Shown here: positions 55,101-61,959 of the stretch, piece by piece
How the letters are laid out: each line of letters begins with the position of its first letter
Numbering within the stretch: the stretch's first letter is position 1
Origin: Cepaea nemoralis
Lineage: Eukaryota; Mollusca; Gastropoda; Stylommatophora; Helicidae
Assembly (NCBI GenBank): GCA_014155875.1
Contig: JACEFZ010014522.1
Coordinates: 1 to 64,000 of the forward strand
Length of the DNA: 64,000 nucleotides
Reading direction: 5' to 3'
The notes under the pieces: model-generated
What the model saw: the letters and a program-made list of their open reading frames with translations, nothing else
What the model was told of the DNA's origin: nothing
The model's database searches: none
Program-made: the position numbers and the translations under genes

Positions 55101-56426
55101 AGAATACCTAGTACAGATAGAAAAGCAAGTAGGCATGCTTTCGAGAAACACAAGAAAATTATTTATTGATACAAAATTTAGACTTGGTTAAGATTTTTGG
55201 ACACATTATGAGGAGAAATACATTAAAAAACTTAGTGACAACTGACAAGGTTTATGGGGCAAGAGCAAGGGTAAATCAGAGAGATATATAATATATTATA
55301 ACTTGTATGTATTACCCACATTCAGACAGATATACTTACACTGTTGGAACATTCACACAGATATACTTAAATTGTTAGAACATTCACACAAATATACTTA
55401 TGTTGTTAGAACATTCACATAAATATACTTACATTGTTGGAACATAATCTTCTGGGAATGTGTGGTGCACAAAACTTGTCAATAAACATGTCTTCCCTAC
55501 TGCTCTGCGGATAGAGTGAAGCTATCTGACAAATCAAATCATTATTAGCTAAATAATGGCAAGATTACAACTATCTGACCAATCAAATCATTAATAGCTA
55601 ACTGATTGCAGGATTACACATTTTTGACCAATGAATTCATTAATAGCTAATTTATGGCAAGGTCACAGATATCTGACCAATTAGATCCTTATTAGCTAAC
55701 GTATGGTGAGATTACAGATATATAATAATCACATAACTAGTTACTTAATTTATGGGAGAGATTAAACATATCTAACCAATCACATCATTATTAGCTAATT
55801 TATAGCAACATTACAAGTATCTGACCACTCAAATCCTTATTAGCTAATGTATGGCAAGATCACTGATATCTAACCAATCAAATAAAAGATTAGCTAATTT
55901 ATGGGTGAGATTACTGATATGTGACCAATCAAATAATTAGTTAATGTATGAAGAGATTAAAGTAATATATGTCCAATGCTCAATAATTGAACCAAATAAT
56001 GTTGTTTCTGTTCGTAATTTAGTGTTGGTGTTATTCCTATCTGCCTTATTTCACCACTCTTGGTCATGTCTTTTGTTACTCCAAATATTATTGGAATAAA
56101 ATCTTATATTAAATGCAAGAAGATTTTTTTTTAAAGCGACACACAGAACATACAAAATGCATTAATCTATATGCTGCTTTATTTAAAACTTAACCAGTGT
56201 GCAACTGGATTGGGACTCTTCACTTGCTGTTGAACATAAAGATGGAGCACGTAAGGGAATGTCCCAAGTGCTATAATGCCGGTTCTTGATTCATCTCATT
56301 TTAAACTGAACTTATTTAAGATACTGTATTCCGATTCAAACGGTCTCCCATACATCGTAAAGTTCAAAGGTTGTACTCACCCATCTCCCACTACTACACA
56401 CTTGATATTCTTCCGCCTCTCTGTCA
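42083..56426 (-). CDS. Rho-family small GTPase, six coding exons
   Basis: The minus-strand exons are 56426-56381, 55504-55433, 53436-53319, 50282-50220, 48326-48222 and 42259-42083 (TAA). All junctions keep frame and give a 193-residue protein, the normal Rho length. Motifs seen: G1 GDGAVGKT, switch I YVPTIFDN, G3 [21 protein letters not shown]4 GTKLD, G5 ECSA, and C-terminal CSLL after a basic PPSKNKRPN stretch, predicting geranylgeranylation and membrane attachment. The segment between G4 and G5 is about four residues shorter than in RhoA, so the Rho insert helix is modified. Rho GTPases switch between GDP and GTP and control actin. It is not clearly RhoA, Rac or Cdc42; the sub-family needs a tree. 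All introns use GT-AG with U2-type donors. Confidence 0.95.
42420..42845 (-). repeat. Dispersed repeat D
   Basis: The longest copy; inverted match to 2895-3260. It lies in Rho intron 5. Confidence 0.8.
43078..43224 (+). mobile_element. SINE-B copy
   Basis: GCCGGGAAGGTTAACCCGGT through AACGAAGAAGAAGAAGAAT; one of the least changed copies. Confidence 0.92.
43426..44165 (-). mobile_element. LINE-A fragment
   Basis: Minus strand matches the copy at 50558-51415 along its length. Frames are broken; the 3' end is (ATG)n at 43430. Confidence 0.85.
44344..44588 (+). pseudogene. 28S rRNA-derived fragment
   Basis: It matches the conserved 3' half of eukaryotic 28S rRNA: GGGCTGGG...GGGCCGGGG, TTCCCGTGGACCGCCCCAGC, then ACTCAGAACTGGTAAGGGCC and GGGGAATCCGACTGTCTAAT TAAAACAAAGCATTG. 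Base changes and a small non-conserved loop show it is not a working rRNA gene. It stops abruptly at 44588. Confidence 0.9.
44589..44785 (+). mobile_element. Tail joined to the 28S fragment
   Basis: Unrelated sequence follows the 28S break and ends TACCCCTCCCCACGATGCC...AATGGCATAAGTTGAAG and (AAAC)n. The last 45 bp match the 3' end of the small element at 52974-53069, so the 28S piece and this tail may form one retroposed unit. Confidence 0.65.
44925..47790 (-). repeat. 78-bp satellite, about 36 units
   Basis: Units of 78 bp (some 79) built on GTATTGTTTGGTGCTCATAG AAGTAGAAGAAAGAATTAGA GACTAGAGGCC. Variants end CACTTAT, CACTAAT or AACATGTGA. The 78-bp type keeps a frame open on the minus strand and the 79-bp type breaks it. 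It lies in Rho intron 5. In 47791-48221 I see no other feature. Confidence 0.97.
48222..48326 (-). CDS. Rho GTPase coding exon 5 (G4)
   Basis: The acceptor is CATTCCACAG and the donor GTGAGA. It encodes [20 protein letters not shown] then LDMRQ, containing the guanine-specifying TKLD motif. It has 35 codons, phase 0. Confidence 0.96.
48785..48840 (+). mobile_element. LINE-C 3' end, short
   Basis: CCTTTTGAAAATAAAGTTTG with upstream GGCCTATTTGCC. The preceding 48410-48640 is CT-rich, and 48841-49130 shows nothing. Confidence 0.55.
49130..49500. repeat. 21-bp tandem array
   Basis: About 17 units of AGGTCCTCTTCTATTTAGTTT, with two interruptions reading TTCGCACTGT. It lies in Rho intron 4. Confidence 0.95.
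49512..49755 (+). mobile_element. SINE-D copy, full length, tRNA-derived
   Basis: A box in TCTGTGGCCAAGTGGTCAAG and B box GGGTTCGATTC, tRNA-like over about 75 nt. The body holds CTTTTGGCAGGCCATTCTGC and the end CGACTTTTAAG. Confidence 0.93.
49756..49832 (-). mobile_element. LINE tail fragment
   Basis: Minus strand encodes [20 protein letters not shown], a conserved piece of a non-LTR polymerase C-terminus; related to 54235-54450. Confidence 0.65.
49833..50070 (+). mobile_element. SINE-C copy
   Basis: CACAGCTGCGGGTGATTTGG, CACTGGCAAACTACAGAACG and TGTCCTGTAAAGGATATGCA. It ends 150 bp from Rho exon 4. Confidence 0.88.
50220..50282 (-). CDS. Rho GTPase coding exon 4 ([20 protein letters not shown])
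   Basis: The acceptor is GACTACCAG and the donor GTCAGT. It has 21 codons and is phase 0 on both sides. It matches the DVFL.CFS strand and helix of Rho proteins. Confidence 0.94.
50558..51415 (-). mobile_element. LINE-A copy, best preserved (reverse transcriptase C-terminal half)
   Basis: The minus strand encodes [20 protein letters not shown] with the catalytic YADD, then [36 protein letters not shown] and, after one frameshift near 50900, [20 protein letters not shown]. It ends in (TGAT)n at 50560. It is 5'-truncated with no endonuclease part. The tail type and short 3' repeats suggest an RTE-like clade. Confidence 0.9.
51745..51930. repeat. GT-rich stretch
   Basis: Irregular GTGTGTGTGGGTGGGCTGAG-type sequence similar to 3900-4680. 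The flank 51416-51744 has no recognised feature. Confidence 0.7.
52075..52640 (-). mobile_element. LINE-A fragment
   Basis: Ends in (ATG)n at 52078-52107. The minus strand matches 25530-26215 and 11380-11625; frames are broken. Confidence 0.8.
52630..52870 (-). mobile_element. LINE-B fragment
   Basis: Minus strand matches 27270-27500 (GGGCTTCGTATATCGACATT and ACCGGTGTCGGGGTGAAG regions). Confidence 0.75.
52871..53260 (-). mobile_element. LINE-A fragment interrupted by a 96-bp element
   Basis: Remnants of the LINE-A segment around the VNKF.YLGTVIT motif on the minus strand, split by the insert at 52974-53069. It ends close to Rho exon 3. Confidence 0.7.
52974..53069 (+). mobile_element. 96-bp short retroposon with 12-bp target duplication
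   Basis: AATCAATTTCCC is present at 52962-52973 and 53070-53081. The insert has CTGTGCCGCCCACCGGGCAC, CCTCCCCACGATGCTTGATG and a (GAT)n tail. It has no tRNA-like boxes. Confidence 0.88.
53319..53436 (-). CDS. Rho GTPase coding exon 3 (G3/switch II)
   Basis: The acceptor is TGTTCGCAG and the donor GTGAGT. It encodes [20 protein letters not shown] then [19 protein letters not shown], ending in phase 0. The catalytic Gln of DTAGQ is present, so GTPase activity is expected. Confidence 0.96.
53600..54020 (+). mobile_element. LINE-A-like fragment
   Basis: It encodes [20 protein letters not shown] and [20 protein letters not shown], then a broken HVMRRQ region. Orientation is opposite to the Rho gene. 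Confidence 0.85.
54070..54234 (-). mobile_element. SINE-C copy, truncated
   Basis: Inverted SINE-C: GTTTACGTTCAGTAGTTTGC and CATTGCTTTCTGAACGAC. Confidence 0.8.
54235..54450 (+). mobile_element. LINE tail fragment
   Basis: Remnants of [13 protein letters not shown] and GHTLRK...ITR.TWNPQ-type sequence, with broken frames; the non-LTR polymerase tail family seen at 49756. The 54451-54829 stretch shows nothing recognised. Confidence 0.6.
54830..55290 (+). mobile_element. LINE-A fragment
   Basis: Encodes broken [20 protein letters not shown] and [13 protein letters not shown] segments, matching 50558-51415 in opposite orientation. Confidence 0.8.
55320..55440 (-). repeat. 31-bp array carrying the Rho exon 2 donor
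   Basis: Four units with a period of 31 bp; the donor-equivalent hexamers start at 55427, 55396, 55365 and 55334 (plus coordinates). Units 1 and 4 read GTAAGT on the minus strand; units 2 and 3 have lost the GT. Confidence 0.9.
55433..55504 (-). CDS. Rho GTPase coding exon 2 (P-loop end and switch I)
   Basis: The acceptor is TATCCGCAG and the donor GTAAGT at 55432-55427. It encodes [20 protein letters not shown] and VPT, ending in phase 2 (AT, completed by A of the next exon to Ile). The donor is the first unit of a 31-bp tandem array in the intron. Confidence 0.95.
55510..55990. repeat. Diverged array of about 55-60 bp units
   Basis: About eight units sharing TATCTGACCAATCAAATCAT and TAGCTAATTTATGG, in the intron just before Rho exon 2 (minus). 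The remaining 55991-56190 shows nothing. Confidence 0.85.
56195..56295 (+). mobile_element. LINE-R 3' fragment
   Basis: ATTGGGACTCTTCACTTGCT and GGGAATGTCCCAAGTGCTAT match the end of LINE-R at 35110-35200 and 23250-23345. Confidence 0.7.
56381..56426 (-). CDS. Rho GTPase coding exon 1 ([13 protein letters not shown])
   Basis: The acceptor is TGGTTTTCAG and the donor GTGAGT at 56380. It begins TG ACA GAG and ends GG, phase 2. No in-frame ATG lies upstream without splicing; an in-frame stop appears first. The initiator ATG is therefore probably made by an upstream exon ending in A. That 5' exon was not found. Confidence 0.88.
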
Positions 56427-56644
56427 CTGAAAACCAGGAAAGTGACACGTTTGTTGATATTTACACAATAATTGTTCACGTTTCTTTATGGACGTCAGCA
56501 ATATTACAATAAACAATATTTAACTGGTGGTTTGCTTGGCTGAAGTTTAACACGCTTAAAATCTCTCTTCTGACCACGGCGAAGAGGGTTTATTCTATAT
56601 AACGATCAGCAAGACTTAAATGTTGACTTCTTGTCCTCGACTCC

Positions 56645-56760
56645 ATCATCATTATCATCATGTGCCCTGCCAGCAGGCGATGGCGTCCATATCTCTCCCT
56701 AGAACTTGATCTTTGGTGTTCTTGAAGATTCATAACTCTCCATGCCGGGCGTGGATGTCC
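56645..56760 (-). mobile_element. LINE-A 3' end fragment
   Basis: ATCATCATGTGCCCTGCCAG matches the LINE-A 3' terminus at 24902. Confidence 0.65.
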
Positions 56761-56825
56761 TAAGATAGCCATTAACGTCGTTTACTGACTCACGAACTCT
56801 TAGGAAGATAATGTGGTTTTCCCTT

Positions 56826-56870
56826 GCTTCCGGAGGGGGGGGGGGGGCAAAAAAAAAAGGGGGGGGGGGT
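56826..56870. repeat. G-run, A-run, G-run block
   Basis: A run of about 13 G, then C and 10 A, then 11 G. It could form a G-quadruplex or mark unreliable base calling. A 45-bp doublet around GAGTTGTCCACTTATTCCGG follows at 56940-57015. Confidence 0.9.
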
Positions 56871-57124
56871 GTTTTACCTCTACCTTTGACAGTGTCATTT
56901 CCAATTGTCAGGACAAGTGAGTGCTCTACTCTGCTAAGATGCAGAGTTGTCCACTTATTCCGGTGGATACTTGGTCCCCAGAGTTGTCCACTTATCCCGG
57001 TGGATACTCGGTCCCCAGGGCTGCGTTAGCCATACCGTGGGGTGTTTCCCATCCTCTACCACTGGGAGGTGCAGTTGGGATTTTCCCTTTCTAGAGTTAT
57101 GGGCCAAGACTCTCCAATACTTTT

Positions 57125-57320
57125 AGAGAACCGTGACTTGGGGACGTGAATTACAAATACCTCAGAAGTTAAACAGAGTTCGTCTTTTGGCGAGGGACAC
57201 TGGTAATAGGGAAAGCTAGCCTTTAAGCAAAATCAATCCAGTTCAGCCACTAGCAGAAGCAACTACTAGTAGTAGCAGGTGTATGGTCTAGGGTCAAGTT
57301 TCAAGCAAGTGAACACAAAA
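57125..57320 (+). mobile_element. SINE-A copy, 5' truncated
   Basis: GTGACTTGGGGACGTGAATT through the SINE-A 3' end; it lies directly before a full copy. Confidence 0.85.
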
Positions 57321-57330
57321 ATAACAAAGT

Positions 57331-57615
57331 AGGTCAGCATGGCCGAATGGATAAGAACGTGTGTTCGTAAACATCCGGTGTGCTGATGCTGAGGTAAGGG
57401 GTTCAACCCCTACACCGGACAGTTGGACTAAACTGTCGTCCTTGACTTGGAGACGTTAATTACAAGTACTTCTGAAGTTAGAGTGGGTTCGCCTGTTGGC
57501 GAGGGACACTGTTACTAGGTAAAGCTAATTCGCCCGCAAAATTCAGTCCAACACTACTAGAAATAGTTTGTATGGACTACATTGGAGTCCAAAGCGAGCG
57601 AGCGCAAAAATAAAC
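57331..57615 (+). mobile_element. SINE-A copy, full length
   Basis: A box within ATGGCCGAATGGATAAG (57339-57355) and B box GGTTCAACCCC (57400-57410), spaced as in a tRNA. It ends AAAGCGAGCGAGCG and an A-rich tail. Confidence 0.94.
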
Positions 57616-57747
57616 AAAAAACAAAAAACAGAAGAGACTCAACAGAACTAGACAGATATGCTTCCAGGGTACACTGACTAAGCAATGAAATTGTAAACAC
57701 AGAAGTCGCAAACAAAAGGCCGCACAGTTTAATGCCTGGTATATTTC

Positions 57748-57912
57748 GCTGAGGCGATGGGGTTACCAACGCAATTCACAATCCCGCATACCGCGTTCGA
57801 AACATAGCTGCGGGCGATTTGCAAGCTATTCGCCTTGAACGGGTTTTCAAACAATGGTATGAGTGCCGTTCATTCAGAAAGCAATGGCAAACTGCTGAAC
57901 GTAAACAGGCAA
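57748..57912 (+). mobile_element. SINE-C copy, 3' truncated
   Basis: GGCGATGGGGTTACCAACGC, CATAGCTGCGGGCGATTTG and AAGCAATGGCAAACTGCTGA; joined to a LINE fragment. Confidence 0.85.
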
Positions 57913-57944
57913 TGTCCATTTTGACACTAGTGATTGTGATAATA

Positions 57945-58300
57945 CCCATTAGGGATACACAAAGTGGAGAGTGGAAAAGAAGAAGTAACAAAGACATTTA
58001 TGATTTGTTTAAGTCCCCGCTAATCACTGGTATCATGAAGGCTAATAGACTACAATGGCTGGGGCATATAGAAAGAATGGAAGATAATAGGGAAACAAAA
58101 CTCGCTTACACTCAGGAAATAAATGACCGTAGACCCCGAGGTAGACCAAGAAGGCGGTGGAGAGATAATATACATACAGACCTACAAGCACTTGGAATCA
58201 ACGACTGGCAAGAGAAGGTCCACCAGAGAGACGAATGGAGACAGATTGTATTTGCAGCAAAGAACCTCAATGGCTCGGAATGCTGAAGAAGAAGAAGATT
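57945..58300 (+). mobile_element. LINE fragment with intact tail frame and GAA end
   Basis: It encodes RLQWLGHIERMEDNRETKLA and RRPRGRPRRRWRDNIHTDLQ, a non-LTR polymerase C-terminus with an undamaged frame to TGA. It ends GCTGAAGAAGAAGAAG, the same kind of tail as SINE-B. Confidence 0.85.
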
Positions 58301-58319
58301 GTGATAATACACATAAGTA

Positions 58320-58690
58320 CTAAAGCAAATCTCACAAGAACTATTTTTTCCGACGTTATGCTACCAGTGTAAATCATGGACACATACTGCAACTAATGAG
58401 TACAAAATCATAACAACAGGGATGAGATGCTTTAGTAGAGCTGCGGGAGTAACAGTGAGAGATAGAATTGGGAATGAGGAAATCAGAAGACGATCAGGTC
58501 TGAAACCAATCATGTACTTCATTAAAGAACAACAGATTAAATGGTTTGGCCATCTCTCAAGAATGCCTAGGTACCATCTGTCATAAAGCGCCACCCTGAA
58601 GAAATATAATGGATATGGAGCAAGGTGATGAACACGTAAAAGATGAAGTGTTGGTATCAAGAACAACCTTAGATACATGAATACCAACTT
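58320..58690 (+). mobile_element. LINE-B-like fragment
   Basis: Remnants of ATNEYKIITTGMRCFSRAA and IKWFGHLSRM, similar to 12240-12444. Frames are broken. A run of about 17 C follows at 58736-58752. Confidence 0.7.
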
Positions 58691-58954
58691 ACATAGAGCA
58701 TAAGAAAGAGCGCATAAAATATGTTTTTATCTTCACCCCCCCCCCCCCCCCTAACCCCTAATCCCAACACTTCACTTGGGATAAATAGAGGAGGAAATAA
58801 CAAAAAGTGGTAGAAAAATGTGATGAAGAAGACGATTGGTGTTCTGGAAAAGCTTATCGATTGAACTTCTCGGTCTCGTTGATTCACTCACTGCAGTAGT
58901 AGAGACAATTCTCAGACAGTTCTGAACATTCTCCCTTATCTCTTTATTTAATGC

Positions 58955-59095
58955 TGGGTCGTCCCCGGAACCATCCTGGTCGAAAAAAAAAATCCTACCA
59001 TATCTGGGGTTTGAACCAGGACCCCTGCCATGGCGGCCATGCAGGCAAGAACACCAACTATCACAGCCACCACTGACCTATGACCGAATAACTAC
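58955..59095 (-). mobile_element. SINE-E copy, tRNA-derived
   Basis: The minus strand has the A-box-like GTGGCTGTGATAGTTGGTGT and the B box GGTTCAAACCCC, then an A/T-run. It is seen once in the window. In 59096-59284 nothing is recognised. Confidence 0.7.
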
Positions 59096-59284
59096 CTTCA
59101 CCTGTTCCCTGTAGTATCTTCTATTGTTATGTTTCGACAACCTCGCGCACCAACAATGTCGAAACGACAACCGACACACAACTACTTCCTTTGTCAAGAA
59201 GTGTGTTGGTTGTGCGACGCCTGCTTGCATGACCTCAAAATGCCTTTTGCACTAACACATCCTGTCGGTGCCTTTCTTTAAATA

Positions 59285-59385
59285 TTAAAGATTTTAGGGT
59301 TAAAGGTCGTGGGTTCGATTCCGGTCTGTTATTCGGTCCACGAGTGCATTATTGTTGTTGTTGGAGACTCCAACACAAGCTTACG
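59285..59385 (+). mobile_element. SINE-D fragment
   Basis: B box GTGGGTTCGATTCCGG and TTATTCGGTCCACGAGTGCA. Confidence 0.8.
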
Positions 59386-59388
59386 GTA

Positions 59389-59632
59389 GTTGCATATCCT
59401 TTACAACACGCCGCAGTCAACCCCAGCATTATTTTGTTGATGTTTGTAATTTCTTGGCAAGTTTACGTTAAGTAGTTTGCCACTGATTTCTAAACGATCG
59501 ACACTCATATCATTGCATTAAAATACCAGCGCAAGTCGGTCTGCTGCCAAATCGCCCGCAGCTGTATTACGAACGCGGTATGCGGAATTACGAACTGCGT
59601 CCATATCCCCTTCACCACAGTGCTGGCTGTTA
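59389..59632 (-). mobile_element. SINE-C copy
   Basis: Inverted: GGTAGTTGCATATCCTTTAC, CTTGGCAAGTTTACGTTAAG and AATCGCCCGCAGCTGTATTA. Confidence 0.88.
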
Positions 59633-59985
59633 AGATAGAGGAATGTCTACAGACTGGGGGAGGAGACATTCCGTTACGATAGAGGAATATCTACAGACTG
59701 GGGGAGGGCACATTCCGTTATGACAGAGGAATGTCTACAGACTGAGGGAGGGCACATTCCGTTATGATAGAGGAATATCTACAGACTGGGGGAGGGCACA
59801 TTCCGTTATGATAGAGGAATATCTACAGACTGGGGGAGGGCACATTCCGTTATGATAGAGGAATATCTACAGACTGGGGGAGGGCACATTCCGTTATGAT
59901 AGAGGAATGTCTACAGACTGAGGGAGGGCACATTCCGTTATGATAGAGGAATGTCTACAGACTGGGGGAGGGGACAATCGGCACT
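59633..59985. repeat. 44-bp tandem array
   Basis: About eight units of GATAGAGGAATATCTACAGA CTGGGGGAGGGCACATTCCG TTAT. A (GGT)n(GAT)n microsatellite follows at 60002-60060. Confidence 0.95.
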
Positions 59986-60104
59986 GACGACCTCATGGGA
60001 TGATGGTGGTGGTGGTGGTGATGATGATGATGATGATGACGACAACGATGATGATGATGCACTTTGACAAGAACAGGAAGTAAATAACTAATTGCAGACG
60101 TGAA

Positions 60105-60378
60105 CTATGCATGAGGAGGTCAGTTCCTAAACATCCGGTGTGCTGGTGCCGAGGTAGCGGGTTGAACCCCTACACCGGTCAGCTGAACTAAAATGCTGAC
60201 TGCTCGTTCTTGACTTGAGGATGTAAATTACAAATACGCAGAAGTCGGAGTGGGTTGGCCTGATGGTGAGGAACACTGATAACAGGGAAAGTTAATCCGC
60301 AGGCAAACATCAGTCCAGTCACTAGAAGTCGTAGCACGCGTGTGTGTGTGGACAACGCTTGAGTCCAAAGCCAGCGCA
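60105..60378 (+). mobile_element. SINE-A copy, 5' truncated
   Basis: AAACATCCGGTGTGCTGGTG, B box GGTTGAACCCC, and the end GACAACGCTTGAGTCCAAAG. It runs straight into a 28-bp array. Confidence 0.9.
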
Positions 60379-60775
60379 AAACAAAAACTATACATGGACA
60401 TTCACAAAACAAAAACTATACATGGACATTCACAAAACAAAAACTATACATGGACATTCACACAACAAAAACTATACATGGACATTCACAAAACAAAAAC
60501 TATACATGGACATTCACAAAACAAAAACTATACATGGACATTCACAAAACAAAAACTATACATGGAAATTCACAAAACAAAAACTATACATGGACATTCA
60601 CAAAACAAAAACTATACATGGACATTCACAAAACAAAAACTATACATGGACATTCACAAAACAAAAACTATACATGGACATTCACAAAACAAAAACTATG
60701 CATGAACATTCACAAAACAAAAACTATACATGGACATTCACAAAACAAAAACTATACATGAACATTCACAGAGAC
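60379..60775. repeat. 28-bp tandem array
   Basis: About 14 units of ACAAAAACTATACATGGACA TTCACAAA. Three units equal 28 codons, so all forward frames stay open; not a gene. Confidence 0.96.
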
Positions 60776-60888
60776 AGAGAAATCATTGAAGGGTTCAGCA
60801 CAGGACATGACGTCCACTTAGTTGGGAGTTTATTTATTTGTGGGCTGCTTCAAGTAGATTTCATTTTAGAGAACTCTTACGTGTAGAA

Positions 60889-60929
60889 CTCCCCCCCCCC
60901 CCCTTTCCCCCTCTCCTATTTAGGTCTGT

Positions 60930-61016
<87 letters not shown>

Positions 61017-61018
61017 GG
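60889..61018. repeat. C-run and (CT)n microsatellite
   Basis: A run of 13 C, then about 40 CT dinucleotides. Confidence 0.97.
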
Positions 61019-61059
61019 GAAAATGCTTATTGTTCTTTCTTGTAAAAGATTTGCTTCAT

Positions 61060-61195
61060 AAGGGATGTTGAATGAAAGATGACAGAATGTATGAGAGGGA
61101 ATAAAGAATAAGGGCAGAATGTCAGACGGGCCTGCGTGCCCAATTCTTAACCCTTTGAAAATAAAAACTGTTCGTTCGTTCGTTCGTTCTCTACC
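61060..61195 (+). mobile_element. LINE-C 3' end with (GTTC)n tail
   Basis: AATGTCAGACGGGCCTGCGT and CCTTTGAAAATAAAAACTG then (GTTC)4-5; the 3' end seen inverted at 25040. Confidence 0.8.
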
Positions 61196-61332
61196 ATAAG
61201 CCAAACGTCTGTCCTGTGTTGCTGCCATGTGTAAATCGTCTACCACATCTTGAATCCGTCTACGTTGTGGATTTCCTCTTTTCCGCTTCCGAGGTACCCT
61301 CTATCCATAATTATCTAGTCTAACCAATATGT

Positions 61333-61578
61333 GCCGGTCTCTATGGCTGAGGGGTTACAACACTTTCTCCGTAATCCCGTTTATCACGCAGAGTCTCGTA
61401 GCGGGAGAGAACTGGGAGCGGTTCGACCCCCGCTGGTGACTTGCGGGATACTGAGCCGGCCGCTCAGAAAGCAATGGCAAACTACTGAGCGTAATCTAGC
61501 CAAGAAATCAACAGACAGCTGACAGATGCTGCTGTTGACAGCGATGTCCTGTAAAGGATATGCAAAAAAAAAAAAAAA
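61333..61578 (+). mobile_element. SINE-C copy, most complete, tRNA-derived
   Basis: Head GGTCTCTATGGCTGAGGGGT (A box) and GCGGTTCGACCCCCGC (B box), then AGAAAGCAATGGCAAACTAC and the end TGTCCTGTAAAGGATATGCA plus A-run. It shows that the SINE-C family is tRNA-derived. In 61579-61955 nothing is recognised. Confidence 0.92.
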
Positions 61579-61959
61579 AACCAATATGTTGCACGATGTA
61601 TTGCCTGAAATATATCGCTGTATCTCGTCAGGTGCATACAGCAGTGTTTGGTTACCGTCTTAAGTGAATAAATGAACAATACTTAAGCTGAAACAATTAA
61701 AACACATGTCACAGGTATTGTTCGAAGTGTTTTCTCAGCGGTTATTTCAAATTTACAACGAACTCTTTCTATTTGCACAAAACCGACTGGAACTGAATTG
61801 CTAACTCCTCGATGGTTCCAGTTCCAGTTTAAAAAAAAAAAATCCAAATTCGGTCTCGTCTAACCTGCTTCTTCAGCGGTAGTTATTGTTGACAGCTGAA
61901 GTTTTTGTGGGTCTTTAGCCGTTTCTTGTCTTATGGGCTCTTACGAGTGAGTCCTCCCT

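Noticed and set aside
57339..57410. Possible tRNA gene (A and B boxes)
   Set aside because: No cloverleaf with a clear anticodon arm; the same head begins a family of 280-bp repeats, so it is a SINE promoter. The same holds for 49512-49590 and 61333-61440.
60340..60886. Forward frames of 100-180 codons rich in Lys, Thr, Ile and His
   Set aside because: 28-bp array; all three frames are open in the same way.
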